Positions 28,171 to 36,660 of a stretch of DNA of 64,000 bases are shown here, in pieces. The stretch covers positions 56,765-120,764 of the forward strand of contig JAICIO010000006.1 of NCBI GenBank assembly GCA_025924315.1, read 5' to 3'. The translations under genes and the position numbers were made by a program. Within the stretch, counting starts at the first letter, position 1; each line of letters begins with the position of its first letter. Origin of the DNA: Phycisphaerae bacterium (GTDB lineage Bacteria > Planctomycetota > Phycisphaerae > Tepidisphaerales > Tepidisphaeraceae). The notes beneath the pieces were generated by a model. The model saw only the letters and a program-made list of their open reading frames with translations, did no database searches and was not told the DNA's origin.

Positions 28171-28764
28171 GACAGCAAAACCGTTAAGGTTTTGAAGTGA
28201 TTACCCCGATACCCCTGCACGCCCCATCCTTGTTAGCATGCAAAATTAATGGCAGCCCGGTAAACGATATCGTCAAAGTCGAGTGAACTGTCAAATAAAA
28301 AATCAGTAGACGACCGCGCGGTTGACTTGATTAGGTTATGCATCCCTGCCACAAGCGCGGTTACTCTGGACTTCATTCTTACGCGACGGAATTCGCTCGT
28401 GAGCTCAGGAGCGAGAGGTTGGGTTCCGCAGCTTGCAGCGATCGGAACGCGAAAAAGAGCGACCAGATCTCACCAGTCTCAAAAGAAAAGATTCGTACTT
28501 GGTTCATCATGTCGACGGAGCGCCGTCGTGTTCCGGCTTGGGAGTAGTTCACTTCTAGGTGGCGACGCGTCGTGAAAGCGACAGAACTGGAAGATAACCG
28601 AGGGACGCATCACCGATAAGTGTTTTCTCCGTCAAGTTGAAGATTCCTACACGAGGGCACGATTCAATCGTTCGGGCTATTGCAATGCCTGATGAGCGAT
28701 GGAGCTCGCAGGTATTCTGGATTCGCTCAGCATCGACCGTGTTTTTTTGGCCTTTTCCATTGTT

Positions 28765-28779
28765 GGTGACTTAGTCACC
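28765..28779. promoter_or_regulatory. Perfect 15-bp palindrome just upstream of the 28789 start
   Basis: GGTGACT-T-AGTCACC ends next to the AGGAG ribosome binding site of the following gene. The broken copy at 12086 keeps a degenerate version (GGTGGCT-T-GGTCACC). It could be an operator or an mRNA hairpin limiting translation. Confidence 0.4.
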
Positions 28780-28788
28780 AGGAGATTC

Positions 28789-29364
28789 GTGAATCGTTCC
28801 ACCCCCGGCGGCTCGCCCGCCACAAAGCTTCCGCCTCGTATCGTACTACAGGCTGACAAGGACCGGTGGCATTACCGCCCGCTTGAGCTTCCCAACGCGA
28901 AGCTCGCTTCGTTTCCCCGGCTGCCGATCTCGATCGTTTATCGCTGCAGCGCGTGGCTGTCTCAGGTCTGGCAGCACTATGGTCGTGTTGGATGTGTCCT
29001 CCTTTATTGGGATGCACAGCATCAGCGCTGGGAGGCAGAGGTCCCCCCGCAGATGATCAACCAACACGCGTACGTTTGCGATCTGAGTTTCAAAGGGTTT
29101 CAAGCTCCGAGCCGCGACCATCTTCTCTGTGGCAGCTTCTCATCCGACTCGACAGATGACGGTGAAGATGTGATGAACTCGGTCCCACCATTCGACGGCA
29201 TTCACATCGTGCAGCACGTCCAGCATGAGCTGATCGCGGTCAGCGCTTTCTTCCGCGCGGGTGACCAGCCGCTTTACTCTCAGCCGCAGAACTGGCTGGA
29301 GCAGATGGTGGATCCGGTGTGGGAGCGCTGGATGCAACGCGTCCGGCTTGCGGGCAGCTTCTGA
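28789..29364 (+). CDS. Unknown 191-aa protein, copy 3 of the 7337 family
   Basis: Homologous along its whole length to 7337-7906: LPPRIVLQ, RWHYRPLELP, VYRCSAWLSQVWQHYGRVGC, EVPPQMINQHAYVCDLSFKG, DHLLCGSFSSDS, PFDGIHIVQHVQHE, WERWMQRVRLAGSF. The GTG at 28789 (AGGAG, 4 nt spacing) aligns with the GTG start of the other copy and gives almost equal length, so I prefer it over the in-frame ATG at 28699. It appears cytoplasmic and has no enzyme motif I recognise. It lies at the tRNA end of the island and ends at a strong bidirectional terminator. Its family marks the flanks of recombinase modules and of the RHS locus. Confidence 0.8.
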   Translation: MNRSTPGGSPATKLPPRIVLQADKDRWHYRPLELPNAKLASFPRLPISIVYRCSAWLSQVWQHYGRVGCVLLYWDAQHQRWEAEVPPQMINQHAYVCDLSFKGFQAPSRDHLLCGSFSSDSTDDGEDVMNSVPPFDGIHIVQHVQHELIAVSAFFRAGDQPLYSQPQNWLEQMVDPVWERWMQRVRLAGSF

Positions 29365-29422
29365 CCTGAAACGGTCCTGAACTGCCACAAAAACTGCCAC
29401 AAATCGCATTTTCGAGAAGCCA

Positions 29423-29460
29423 ATGAAAAGAGCCGGACTCATAAGTCCGGCTCTTTTCAT
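29423..29460. terminator. Bidirectional rho-independent terminator
   Basis: ATGAAAAGAGCCGGACT pairs perfectly with AGTCCGGCTCTTTTCAT around a short loop. Its A-run and T-run make it work in both directions, serving the 28789 gene and the tRNA that is transcribed toward it. Half of this hairpin survives at the end of the broken gene copy near 12450-12467. Confidence 0.85.
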
Positions 29461-29471
29461 CTGTTAGAAAA

Positions 29472-29547
29472 TCGGGGTGACAAGATTTGAACTTGCGACC
29501 TCTAGACCCCCAGTCTAGCGCTCTAAACCAAACTGAGCTACACCCCG
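29472..29547 (-). tRNA. tRNA-Pro (anticodon GGG)
   Basis: The minus strand folds as a complete 76-nt tRNA. The acceptor CGGGGTG pairs with CACCCCG plus discriminator A; the D-arm is GTAGCTCAGTTTGGTTTAGAGC; the anticodon stem CTAGA/TCTAG encloses loop CTGGGGG, giving anticodon GGG; the T-arm carries GTTCAAATC. CCA is not encoded. Its 3' end points toward the mobile genes on the left, the usual orientation for an island integrated in a tRNA 3' end. Confidence 0.95.
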
Positions 29548-29741
29548 TAGCTGCCATGGCAGGATATGCCGGGTTCGGGTTCGCGGCAAGCGCTTGGCCG
29601 AGTGATCTGCGTTGCGTATCGGCACGAAGGTTGCTCACTATTCAATGAACTGTGGAACCGCGTGCGCCGATGTGGAAAGCCCCGCGTTGGCGGCAATTTG
29701 TCGCGGCGGAGGGCACCGTGAACTTTTTCAGGAGGTCCCGC

Positions 29742-30284
29742 ATGACCGAGCGACGAAGCACGATCATTGGCGTGTTTGACGATCGCCTCGAGGCCGAAAG
29801 AGCTTTGCGCGACCTTGAAGCGGCCGGTTTCAACGACGATCAACTGGGCTTTGCGATTCGCGGATCCGACGCGGTGTTTGGTGGAATGATTACGGACACG
29901 CCCGGCGCGAAAGACGCGAAAGGCGCTGTCGCCGGCGCGGTGACGGGCGCGGCCGTCGGAGGCTTGCTCGCGGCCGCGGCGACGCTGCTCATCCCTGGCT
30001 TCGGTCCGGTGATCGCCGGCGGATTGCTCACGACGGTTCTCGGCGGCGCGGCGGCAGGAACCGCAGTCGGTGGCATTCTCGGCGCGCTTTCGGGTCTCGA
30101 AGTCTCGGAAGAAGAAGCCAAGTACTACGAGAAACATTTTTCCGAAGGCAAAGCGCTCGTGGCGGTGAAGCCAGGCTCGCGCGCGGCGGAAGCCGCTTCG
30201 ATTCTGCGCGCCCACGGCGGATACGACCTGCAGAATACGATCAACAGCCCCGTATCAACCACCGGAACCTTCAGTCAACCTTAA
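29742..30284 (+). CDS. General-stress-protein-like protein with glycine-zipper core
   Basis: The protein (180 residues) begins TERRSTIIGVFDDRLEAERA, followed by LRDLEAAGFNDDQLGFAIRG: the N-terminal alpha/beta domain of the YflT/GspM-like 'general stress protein' family. Residues about 60-125 are Gly/Ala-rich and hydrophobic (GAVAGAVTGAAVGGLLAAAA and similar), probably a glycine-zipper membrane-associated segment. A second small domain, EEAKYYEKHFSEGKALVAV, ends the protein. ATG 29742 has a strong GGAGGT 5 nt upstream; the open frame further upstream lacks one. It is followed by a BON-domain protein gene, a pairing common in envelope-stress loci. Confidence 0.82.
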   Translation: MTERRSTIIGVFDDRLEAERALRDLEAAGFNDDQLGFAIRGSDAVFGGMITDTPGAKDAKGAVAGAVTGAAVGGLLAAAATLLIPGFGPVIAGGLLTTVLGGAAAGTAVGGILGALSGLEVSEEEAKYYEKHFSEGKALVAVKPGSRAAEAASILRAHGGYDLQNTINSPVSTTGTFSQP

Positions 30285-30389
30285 AGCGAGATCACCGTGC
30301 AACGAGACGACAAAGGACGATTTATCAAACGTGTAGCGCAATCGCAGCGAACCCAACCACAACGTGCAGGGGGTCGAAGGAGTACTAAC

Positions 30390-31340
30390 ATGCGACGACC
30401 AATTGAAGATGGACTTTCTCTGCTTGTCGGCGCCGGCATCGGCATGGGCCTGATGTACCTGCTCGACCCCGAAGCGGGACAATCGCGCCGCCAGCGCCTG
30501 AGCAAGGCAACCGGCGACATGCTCGGCCAGGGCGGATCAATGCTCGGCAACGCGTGGGAGACGATCAGTGACACTGCCGCCGCGGCGGGACATTCGATCG
30601 CGGATCACGCGCGACATTTGAACGACAACCTCGATCCGGATGAAGCGCGCGCCGCCGGCGAGCGCCTGCACAAGCGCGGACTGAAGTTTTATAACCGTGC
30701 CGCTGATAGCGTGAGCGACACGCGCAATAGCATCACCGATCGCGCCGGTGACATTCGCGATCGCGTCATGAGCCGGTTCCATTCAGCTCGAACGAGCGCC
30801 CGTAACGCCGCGGACCGGGCCGCTTCGTCGATGGGCTATGAACGCGAACATTCGCATATCGCCGGGCAGACCGCCTGCGCGCTCGGCTCGCTGGCGCTGG
30901 GCGCCGGTCTGTGGTACCTCTTCGACCCGAACCAGGGCGCTGCCCGCCGATCCTGGCTCATCAACAAAAGCGGGCGTATCTTGCGTGAAACCGGCACGTT
31001 CCTCCGCACGAGCGGACGCTACGTCGCCGATAAGATGCACGGCGCCGTCGCCGAAGGGCGCACGCATCTGATGAATCCGCCGGTGCCGGACGAAAAGCTA
31101 CAGGAACACGTTCGCGCGAAGCTCGGCCACTGGATCAACAACGCCGGCGCCGTCGACGTGAGCGTGACGGGCGGCCGCGTGACGTTGCGCGGGACGATTC
31201 CGTCGACCGAGATCGACAAAGCCGCCAAAGGCGTGCTCGGTCTGCGCGGGGTGACCGGCGTCGATAATCAACTGATCGGCGGCGATCCGAGCCAGGCGAC
31301 GACCGGCGGATCAACGCGCCCGATCTCGACGGCGATGTAA
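30390..31340 (+). CDS. BON-domain protein with two YtxH-like membrane anchors
   Basis: The two halves start alike: GAGIGMGLMYLLDPEAGQSR (near residue 12) and GSLALGAGLWYLFDPNQGAA (near 170). Each is a short membrane helix ending in DP-x-x-G-x-x-RR, as in small envelope-stress proteins. Between them lies a long charged amphipathic stretch with repeated Asp/Arg and DRAGDIRDRV. The C-terminal 70 residues form a BON domain (DEKLQEHVRAKLGHW, GAVDVSVTGGRVTLRGTI, VLGLRGVTGVDNQL), which binds phospholipid in known members. GAAGGAG 7 nt before ATG 30390 decides the start over an in-frame GTG at 30297. Likely cell-envelope maintenance. Confidence 0.82.
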   Translation: MRRPIEDGLSLLVGAGIGMGLMYLLDPEAGQSRRQRLSKATGDMLGQGGSMLGNAWETISDTAAAAGHSIADHARHLNDNLDPDEARAAGERLHKRGLKFYNRAADSVSDTRNSITDRAGDIRDRVMSRFHSARTSARNAADRAASSMGYEREHSHIAGQTACALGSLALGAGLWYLFDPNQGAARRSWLINKSGRILRETGTFLRTSGRYVADKMHGAVAEGRTHLMNPPVPDEKLQEHVRAKLGHWINNAGAVDVSVTGGRVTLRGTIPSTEIDKAAKGVLGLRGVTGVDNQLIGGDPSQATTGGSTRPISTAM

Positions 31341-31365
31341 TCGACGGCGCAATCCCGACAACCAA

Positions 31366-31558
31366 TGTCATCCTGAGCGAAGCGAAGGATCTCGATTTCG
31401 AGCGCGGTGCCCGATTTCGAGATCCTTCGCTTGCGCTCAGAGTGTGTGATCTTTTGCGTGGCGAGGGCGTCTCGCCCTCGCATTTGCGGCTACAGCCGCG
31501 TTCGCGAGGGCAAGATGCCCTCGCCACGTCGAAAAACTCACACGCTTTCAGGATGACA
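31366..31558. repeat. Composite palindromic interspersed repeat, family B, full copy 1
   Basis: The outer ends TGTCATCCTGA and TCAGGATGACA are inverted. Inside lie two more inverted pairs: GCGAAGGATCTCG / CGAGATCCTTCGC, and GTGGCGAGGGC...GCCCTCGCCAC. A second full copy is at 53995-54185 with internal parts inverted, and a core-only copy at 42141-42188. No coding capacity; it looks like a REP/MITE-type element. Confidence 0.8.
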
Positions 31559-31590
31559 TGCATTCTTCGTCGACTCGTTATCATGCGCCG

Positions 31591-32469
31591 ATGATCAAGA
31601 ACACCAACGACGGCACACGAAACCCGCCCTACCTTCGCGTCGATCTCAACGCCGGCACGCTCATCAATCTTCCGAGTTTTTCCAAGCGCCCTCGCGGAAC
31701 GCCCGAGGAAGTTCTTCCCGTCATCAAAGCTGCTGGTTTCCAAGGCGTGCAGGGAATGAACGCGGATCTCTGCCGCAAGTTCGGTCTCGGCGCCTCGACC
31801 GGCGGGCGCATCAACAATCCGGGTGACGCCGACAAACTCGCGCGCGAATGGAAAGCCGGCGGATTCGAATGCGCGACGTGTCACGTCGCGTGGGGAATGG
31901 AAGACGACGACTTCGTCGATCACCTCGTGCACGAAGTGATCGACGCGTCGGTGAAGCACGACATCCCCATCTACATCGAGACACACCGGGCGACGATCAC
32001 GCAGGATAGCTGGCGAACAGTGAAGCTCACCCAGCGCATTCCGGAGATCCGCTTCAATGGCGATTTTTCGCACTGGTACACCGGGCTGGAGATGGTTTAC
32101 GGCGAGATCGAGAACAAGCTTCCGTTTCTACAGCCCGTCTTCGACCGCACGCGCGCTCTGCACGGCCGCATCGGAAACCCCGGCTGCATGCAGGTCGACA
32201 TCGGCGACGGCACGGGTCGGACATACGTCGATCACTTCAAAGAGATTTGGACGCGAGCATTCGCCGGATTTCTGAAGGACGCAAAGCCCGGCGACTACAT
32301 CATCTTCGCCCCGGAGTTGCTGGGCCCGAAGATTTATTACGCGCGGACATTCACGAATGAGAAAGGCGAGCAGGTGGAGGAAAGCGACCGATGGGAGCAG
32401 GCGATCCTTTACGCAAAAATCGCACGCGAGTGTTTCGCCAATGCGCAACGGCGACTCGGCGCACAATAG
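31591..32469 (+). CDS. Xylose isomerase-like TIM-barrel protein (sugar phosphate isomerase/epimerase family)
   Basis: About 292 residues with the AP-endonuclease-2/xylose-isomerase-like barrel pattern: VLPVIKAAGFQGVQG (strand 2), FECATCHVAWGMEDDD, DIPIYIETHRATIT with a metal-ligand Glu, IRFNGDFSHWYTGLEMVYGE with Asp/His, LHGRIGNPGCMQVDIG and YIIFAPELLGPKIYY with a final Glu. The metal-binding Glu-Asp/His-His-Glu set is therefore visible. Such proteins isomerise or epimerise sugars or polyols; the substrate cannot be told. An alternative start at 31558 falls exactly on the end of repeat B, so I prefer 31591, though neither has a good ribosome binding site. Confidence 0.78.
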   Translation: MIKNTNDGTRNPPYLRVDLNAGTLINLPSFSKRPRGTPEEVLPVIKAAGFQGVQGMNADLCRKFGLGASTGGRINNPGDADKLAREWKAGGFECATCHVAWGMEDDDFVDHLVHEVIDASVKHDIPIYIETHRATITQDSWRTVKLTQRIPEIRFNGDFSHWYTGLEMVYGEIENKLPFLQPVFDRTRALHGRIGNPGCMQVDIGDGTGRTYVDHFKEIWTRAFAGFLKDAKPGDYIIFAPELLGPKIYYARTFTNEKGEQVEESDRWEQAILYAKIARECFANAQRRLGAQ

Positions 32470-32490
32470 GCATTCCGCTTTCGAGGATTA

Positions 32491-33635
32491 CATGCTCGTC
32501 CATTTCGGAAAGACATACACCGCGACAGCGAAGGGGTCGCGCGTTACTCCGCCAAATGCGAAAAGTGTGGTCAGGTTTACTTTTATGAGCAGATGCTCGT
32601 CGCCAGTGGGAGCGGCACGAGTCCTTATTTCCTGAACAACCTGGGCGCTGAAGATCGCGCGCATGCCTCCGCGCAGCGAGCGCTTGCACGCGAAATGAAG
32701 CACGGCGTGGATGCGGTGCCCTGTCCAAAGTGTCACTGGGTTCAGGATACATGGTCTGGGCATTGGGAAACGCTCGATATACCGGCGTCGTCCCGCTGGC
32801 GGTAATTATCTTCCTGATCGCCCTCGTCTCATTTCCGACCATCCACCGCACGCTTGAACGAAGTGCATCGACAGAAACGCACGCAGATGCGCTGATCATT
32901 TTGATCGTCGCGAGCGCGACGGTGTTGCTGTTCGGCGCGAGGATGCTCCGGCGCACACTTGCGGCGCGAATCGATCCGAATGCCAGATATCCGCACCACC
33001 CTCCGGCAAACATAGTGGGCCCGATTGCGCTGCGTCCAGCAGACACCCTGGGCGAGCAAACGTGGCTCCGTCCCATACATTTCGCGCTCCCGGAGATCAA
33101 GGACGGATGGCTTACAGTGCAGTTGGCTCGATGCGGCTGGCCTTCTGATGCCTGCGCGCTCTGCCTGCGAGAGGACGCCGACGAGGAGTTGGCGCTGCCG
33201 CTGAGCGCGCTTCCAGTGCTTTCCGTGCCGCTCTGCGCCGCGTGCCACAATCGTTTGAAAATCCGCTGGTGGAGATGGGCGCTGATCATCTTCGCCGCCG
33301 TAATGGCCCTTGTCTGGATTGCTACGAACGTTTCTGACGACGCCACCACGCGCGCCATTGTGTGGGGCGTCGGCGGACCAGTCGCGCTGGTCGCTGCATG
33401 TGTGTCGGCGACGGCTTTGGCGAAGCCGTACCGCCAACGCGTGATCGATCGCCGGCGAGGATTCTCGCGGATTCGGTTTGAAAATCCTGCGTACACAGAA
33501 CTTCTTCGGGGATGGTCGGCGCGTCCAGAATTTCATGCGGTGCGCGTACCGAGCGCGTGGGTCGACAGTGAGTTTGCGCGGCATGCAAAGACAAAAACCC
33601 ACGGCTTAAACCGTGGGAATGTTGAGATTAGTTAG
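32491..33635 (+). pseudogene. Zinc-ribbon membrane protein gene with two single-base frameshifts
   Basis: Three reading frames together give one sensible protein. It starts MLVHFGKTYTATA, continues after a lost base in the G-run near 32540 as GVARYSAKCEKCGQVYFYEQ, RALAREMKHGVDAVPCPKCH and WVQD. After a second lost base near 32750 it continues as MVWALGNARYTGVVPLAVII, through two pairs of membrane helices (about 32780-32960 and 33270-33420) to the end. The two CxxC pairs would form a zinc ribbon. The intact ancestor would be about 380 residues, of a type common in planctomycetes and of unknown function. The last residues overlap the terminator of the convergent sigma factor gene. True decay and sequencing error are equally possible. 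Confidence 0.72.
33593..33617 (-). terminator. Terminator of the ECF sigma factor gene
   Basis: On the minus strand, CCCACGG-TTTAAG-CCGTGGG is followed by TTTTT, 31 bp after the sigma factor stop codon. It lies inside the 3' end of the convergent frameshifted gene. Confidence 0.75.
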
Positions 33636-33647
33636 TTTCGTCGTCGA

Positions 33648-34538
33648 TCAGCCCTTCTGCGGCGCTGGTCGATCGGCCATCACGTGCTCGAGCTGCTGAC
33701 CATTCGGCGCCGTGTGCGGCTTCTGCGAATCGATCTGCGACATGATTTGATACGCGATCAATCCGATCACCAGGCACGCGGCGACGGCGATCGCGCCGTG
33801 CAGCGCCCAGGCCTTGGCCTGCATCATTCGCATGCTGTGATTGACCTGATTCACGATCGCGTCGACATGGCTTGCGCCGGTGCCGGCCGCCGCCGCGCCG
33901 CTCGACATTACTTTTGCAGCGATTGCATTCGCCAAACCTGCGGGTGCGGGTTGCGCCAGATGCGAGTGAAGCAGCTCGGCCAGTGCGACGGCAGAGATCG
34001 CCCCGCCGCTTCGAGCAAATACGACGCGCAGTTTCTCGACCGCCCGGGAGACGCGCTTTCGCGCCGCCTCTTCTTCGATCCCGAGGACCGCCCCAACTTC
34101 CCGGAACGTTTTCTTTTCGTAATACTTCAGCATCACCGCCCGGCGGTCCTGCTGGTTCAGATGTGCCAGCGCGCTGTCCAGCGTTTCTGAAATCTGGTTC
34201 CAGCTCGTCTGCTGACTTGGGAGCGTATAGCTCGGTTTCATCGCGGCTGCTTTCTGTTCATGACGTTTCCGCCGTGATTCCATCTTCAGCGCGTCCAGCG
34301 ATGCCAATCTCGTCGTTCCGATTAACCACGCAGGCAACACCGTTTCACTCCGGAGAGTGCCGGCCTTCTTTGACAATATAATGAATACAGCCTGCGTAAC
34401 ATCTTCGGCGAGATGCGGATCGCGGACTTGCCTCACGGCGGCGGAGTACACAAGGTTGATGTGACGGGACACCAGTTGATTGAACGACTGATGCGAGCCG
34501 GTGGCCACGTAGTCCTGCAATAACCTTGTGTCATCCAT
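33648..34538 (-). CDS. ECF-type RNA polymerase sigma factor with membrane-anchored C-terminus
   Basis: A 296-residue protein starting [10 protein letters not shown]. Sigma region 2 covers residues 1-90 ([38 protein letters not shown]) and region 4 about 130-190 ([41 protein letters not shown]). A further 110 residues follow, with a single hydrophobic helix near 255-275 ([18 protein letters not shown]) and a polar tail, unlike typical short ECF factors. In planctomycetes such C-terminal extensions are common and are thought to tether or inhibit the factor. No separate anti-sigma gene is adjacent. It is divergent from the ABC exporter gene by about 100 bp. Confidence 0.9.
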   Translation of the reverse strand: MDDTRLLQDYVATGSHQSFNQLVSRHINLVYSAAVRQVRDPHLAEDVTQAVFIILSKKAGTLRSETVLPAWLIGTTRLASLDALKMESRRKRHEQKAAAMKPSYTLPSQQTSWNQISETLDSALAHLNQQDRRAVMLKYYEKKTFREVGAVLGIEEEAARKRVSRAVEKLRVVFARSGGAISAVALAELLHSHLAQPAPAGLANAIAAKVMSSGAAAAGTGASHVDAIVNQVNHSMRMMQAKAWALHGAIAVAACLVIGLIAYQIMSQIDSQKPHTAPNGQQLEHVMADRPAPQKG

Positions 34539-34639
34539 ATGCCGCAGCTCTGCAAATAAGTGGACGGTCGGACGCCAAAGCGGACGAAAAACGTCTTTCG
34601 CCCCCAACTTTCTGAAGCGCGTATACTACCTCAACCTGA

Positions 34640-36559
34640 ATGAAGTATCCCGCATCTTCTAGAACCCGCGCCGCGAATTTCCGAAAAAGAGGGGCCGATC
34701 CCGCGCGCCCCGAAACCCCTTCCAATGGCAAAGCATCGCTAAGAAAAGAATCAACAAGGCGTTACGCCAAAGACTATGTCCGCTGGCTGTGGCCGTACCG
34801 GGGGACGATGCTGGGGATTCTCGTTCTTGCCGTTCTCGGCGCCGCGCTCGACATGCTGTGGCCGCTCGGCATCAAGCGGCTGATCGACCTGCTGTCGCGG
34901 GATCTGCCCGAAAGCGTAAAGGTTCACCAGCTTCACGTCATTGGGTTTGCGATTATCGCCATCATTGTGCTGCGGCAGGTATTCGAATCGCTGCGCAGCT
35001 TTCGCACGACGGTGCTCAACGCGAATGTGATTTTTCGCCTGCGCAAGCGACTCTTCGAGCGACTCCTCAGCCTGGCGTTGGGCGAGCTTGCGGACATGAA
35101 AGCCGGCGGAATCACGTCGCGCCTTTCCGGCGATATTGATTCGGTCAGCGGACTCGTGCAGATGGCGATCATCTCGCCGGGTGTAGCGCTCATCCGCATC
35201 TTCCTGACGTGCGGGATCCTGCTGTTCCTCAGCTGGCGGCTGGCGCTCGGCGCCGCGATCGGTTTGCCTGTGCTCGCGGTCGCGAGTTACGGCTGGTTGC
35301 GGCTCGTGCGCCCGATTTATCGTTCAATGCGCGACGATCGCGCGAGCATCGACGCACGCGTCACCGAAACCTTCGGCGGAATTCGTGTTGTGCGATCCTT
35401 CCGGCGCGAACCGCGCGAAGAACTCGGCTATGCGCTTGGCCATCACACCGTCATCCGCAAAACGATTTACGCGGAGTGGATGGAACTTGTGCTCTCGACG
35501 ATCTGGGGCCTGCTCATTCCGGGCATCAGTCTGCTGATCGTCTGGTATGGCGGACTACTGGTTTTGCGCGGCGCCGCCCCCGGCACGCGCCCCACCACCG
35601 TCGGCGACATCTTCGCGTTCCAGATCTACGCGGTGCTTTTGATCCAACCGGTTTGGCAGATCGTTTCATCCGTCAGTCAGACGCAAAAGTCATTGGCCGC
35701 GATGGAGCGCGTCTTCGAAGTGCTCAACATGAAGCCGGACAAGCCGGACGTCGCCGATGCGATCGACGCCCCCCCTGCGGTGCTCGATTTTCAATTCGAC
35801 AACGTGCGCTTCGAATATCGCGCCGGTGTGCCGGTCATTCGCGATTTCATTCTGTCAGTACCGGGCGGAGCCACGGTCGCCCTGGTCGGCCCGAGCGGCG
35901 CGGGAAAGACGACACTCACCGATCTGATTGCGCGATTTTACGATCCAACCAGCGGCGTGATTCGGCTCAACGGCGTCGATCTAAAGCAACTGCGCCTCGC
36001 CAGTTATCGTTCCATGCTGGCTGTCGTGCAGCAGGATGTGTTTCTCTTCGACGGATCGGTCCGCGAGAACATTGCCTATGGCAAACGCGGGGCGACCGCT
36101 GAAGACATCAAAGACGCCGCACGACGCGCGAACGCGCACGAATTCATTGATGCACTCCCGCAGGGCTACGACACGCTGATCGGCGAGCGTGGATTCAAAC
36201 TTTCCGGCGGACAACGCCAGCGCCTCAGCATCGCCCGCGCCATCCTCGCCAATCCGCAAATCCTCATCCTCGACGAAGCCACGAGCAACCTCGACACCGA
36301 AAGCGAGCAGCTGATTCAGGCATCGCTCGCGGAGCTCTTCAAACACCGCACGACGTTCGTCATCGCCCACCGTCTCAGCACGATCACGCACGCGGATCTG
36401 ATCGTCGTGATGGAAAACGGCCAAATCATCGAAAGCGGTAAGCATGAAGAGCTGATGGAGCGAAGAGGGCTGTACTACGAGATGGTCGAGCGGCAGCGAA
36501 AATCCTTCGATCCGCAAGGGAATGGGAACGTCGAAGACGCAGACCGCGCGTCCGTGTAG
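34640..36559 (+). CDS. ABC transporter, fused membrane and ATPase domains (exporter type)
   Basis: A half-transporter of the MsbA/lipid-and-drug exporter type that would act as a homodimer in the inner membrane. After a basic N-terminus, six membrane helices span about residues 50-330 (YRGTMLGILVLAVLGAAL onward), including the coupling region GGIRVVRSFRREPREELG. The ATPase domain (about 375-620) shows Walker A GPSGAGKTTLTDL, Q-loop VVQQDVFLFDGSVREN, signature LSGGQRQRLSIARAI, Walker B ILILDEATSNLD and the switch His in FVIAHRLSTI. All catalytic residues are present. The TAG stop is formed by the end of a palindromic repeat (36555-36632). The substrate is unknown. Confidence 0.93.
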   Translation: MKYPASSRTRAANFRKRGADPARPETPSNGKASLRKESTRRYAKDYVRWLWPYRGTMLGILVLAVLGAALDMLWPLGIKRLIDLLSRDLPESVKVHQLHVIGFAIIAIIVLRQVFESLRSFRTTVLNANVIFRLRKRLFERLLSLALGELADMKAGGITSRLSGDIDSVSGLVQMAIISPGVALIRIFLTCGILLFLSWRLALGAAIGLPVLAVASYGWLRLVRPIYRSMRDDRASIDARVTETFGGIRVVRSFRREPREELGYALGHHTVIRKTIYAEWMELVLSTIWGLLIPGISLLIVWYGGLLVLRGAAPGTRPTTVGDIFAFQIYAVLLIQPVWQIVSSVSQTQKSLAAMERVFEVLNMKPDKPDVADAIDAPPAVLDFQFDNVRFEYRAGVPVIRDFILSVPGGATVALVGPSGAGKTTLTDLIARFYDPTSGVIRLNGVDLKQLRLASYRSMLAVVQQDVFLFDGSVRENIAYGKRGATAEDIKDAARRANAHEFIDALPQGYDTLIGERGFKLSGGQRQRLSIARAILANPQILILDEATSNLDTESEQLIQASLAELFKHRTTFVIAHRLSTITHADLIVVMENGQIIESGKHEELMERRGLYYEMVERQRKSFDPQGNGNVEDADRASV

Positions 36560-36632
36560 GGTCCGCTTCCGCGGGCCGGGTACTCCTTGTGCGACACGAA
36601 GAAGTAACCGGTCCGCTGAAGCGGACCCTACA
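36555..36632. repeat. Palindromic interspersed repeat, family A, copy 1
   Basis: TGTAGGGTCCGCTT...AAGCGGACCCTACA, an imperfect inverted repeat with a short unpaired middle. Related copies are at 50375-50451 and 52787-52857. Its TGTAG end supplies the stop codon of the ABC transporter gene. Confidence 0.85.
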
Positions 36633-36660
36633 AATCGCCAAGGCACGTCTGTTGTCGTAT

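Larger units (their letters stand above)
28099..28788. other. 690-bp region upstream of the RHS gene, no supported gene
   Basis: Short open frames on the plus strand here have no recognisable protein features or ribosome binding sites. The part next to the RHS gene carries a CRP-like site (28155-28170); the other end carries the palindrome before the 28789 gene. The rest shows nothing I can name, and it probably contains the two outward promoters. Confidence 0.55.

Noticed and set aside
28327..28575. Small plus-strand frames between the RHS gene and the 28789 gene
   Set aside because: Basic, low-information products without ribosome binding sites; likely chance in an untranslated region.
28789..29364. 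Active JAB/MPN metalloprotease
   Set aside because: The G-S-F-SS-D stretch resembles the family only loosely and the required His-x-His and Glu ligands are not present.
31366..31558. Repeat B read as an insertion sequence
   Set aside because: Under 200 bp with no coding capacity; at most a non-autonomous element.
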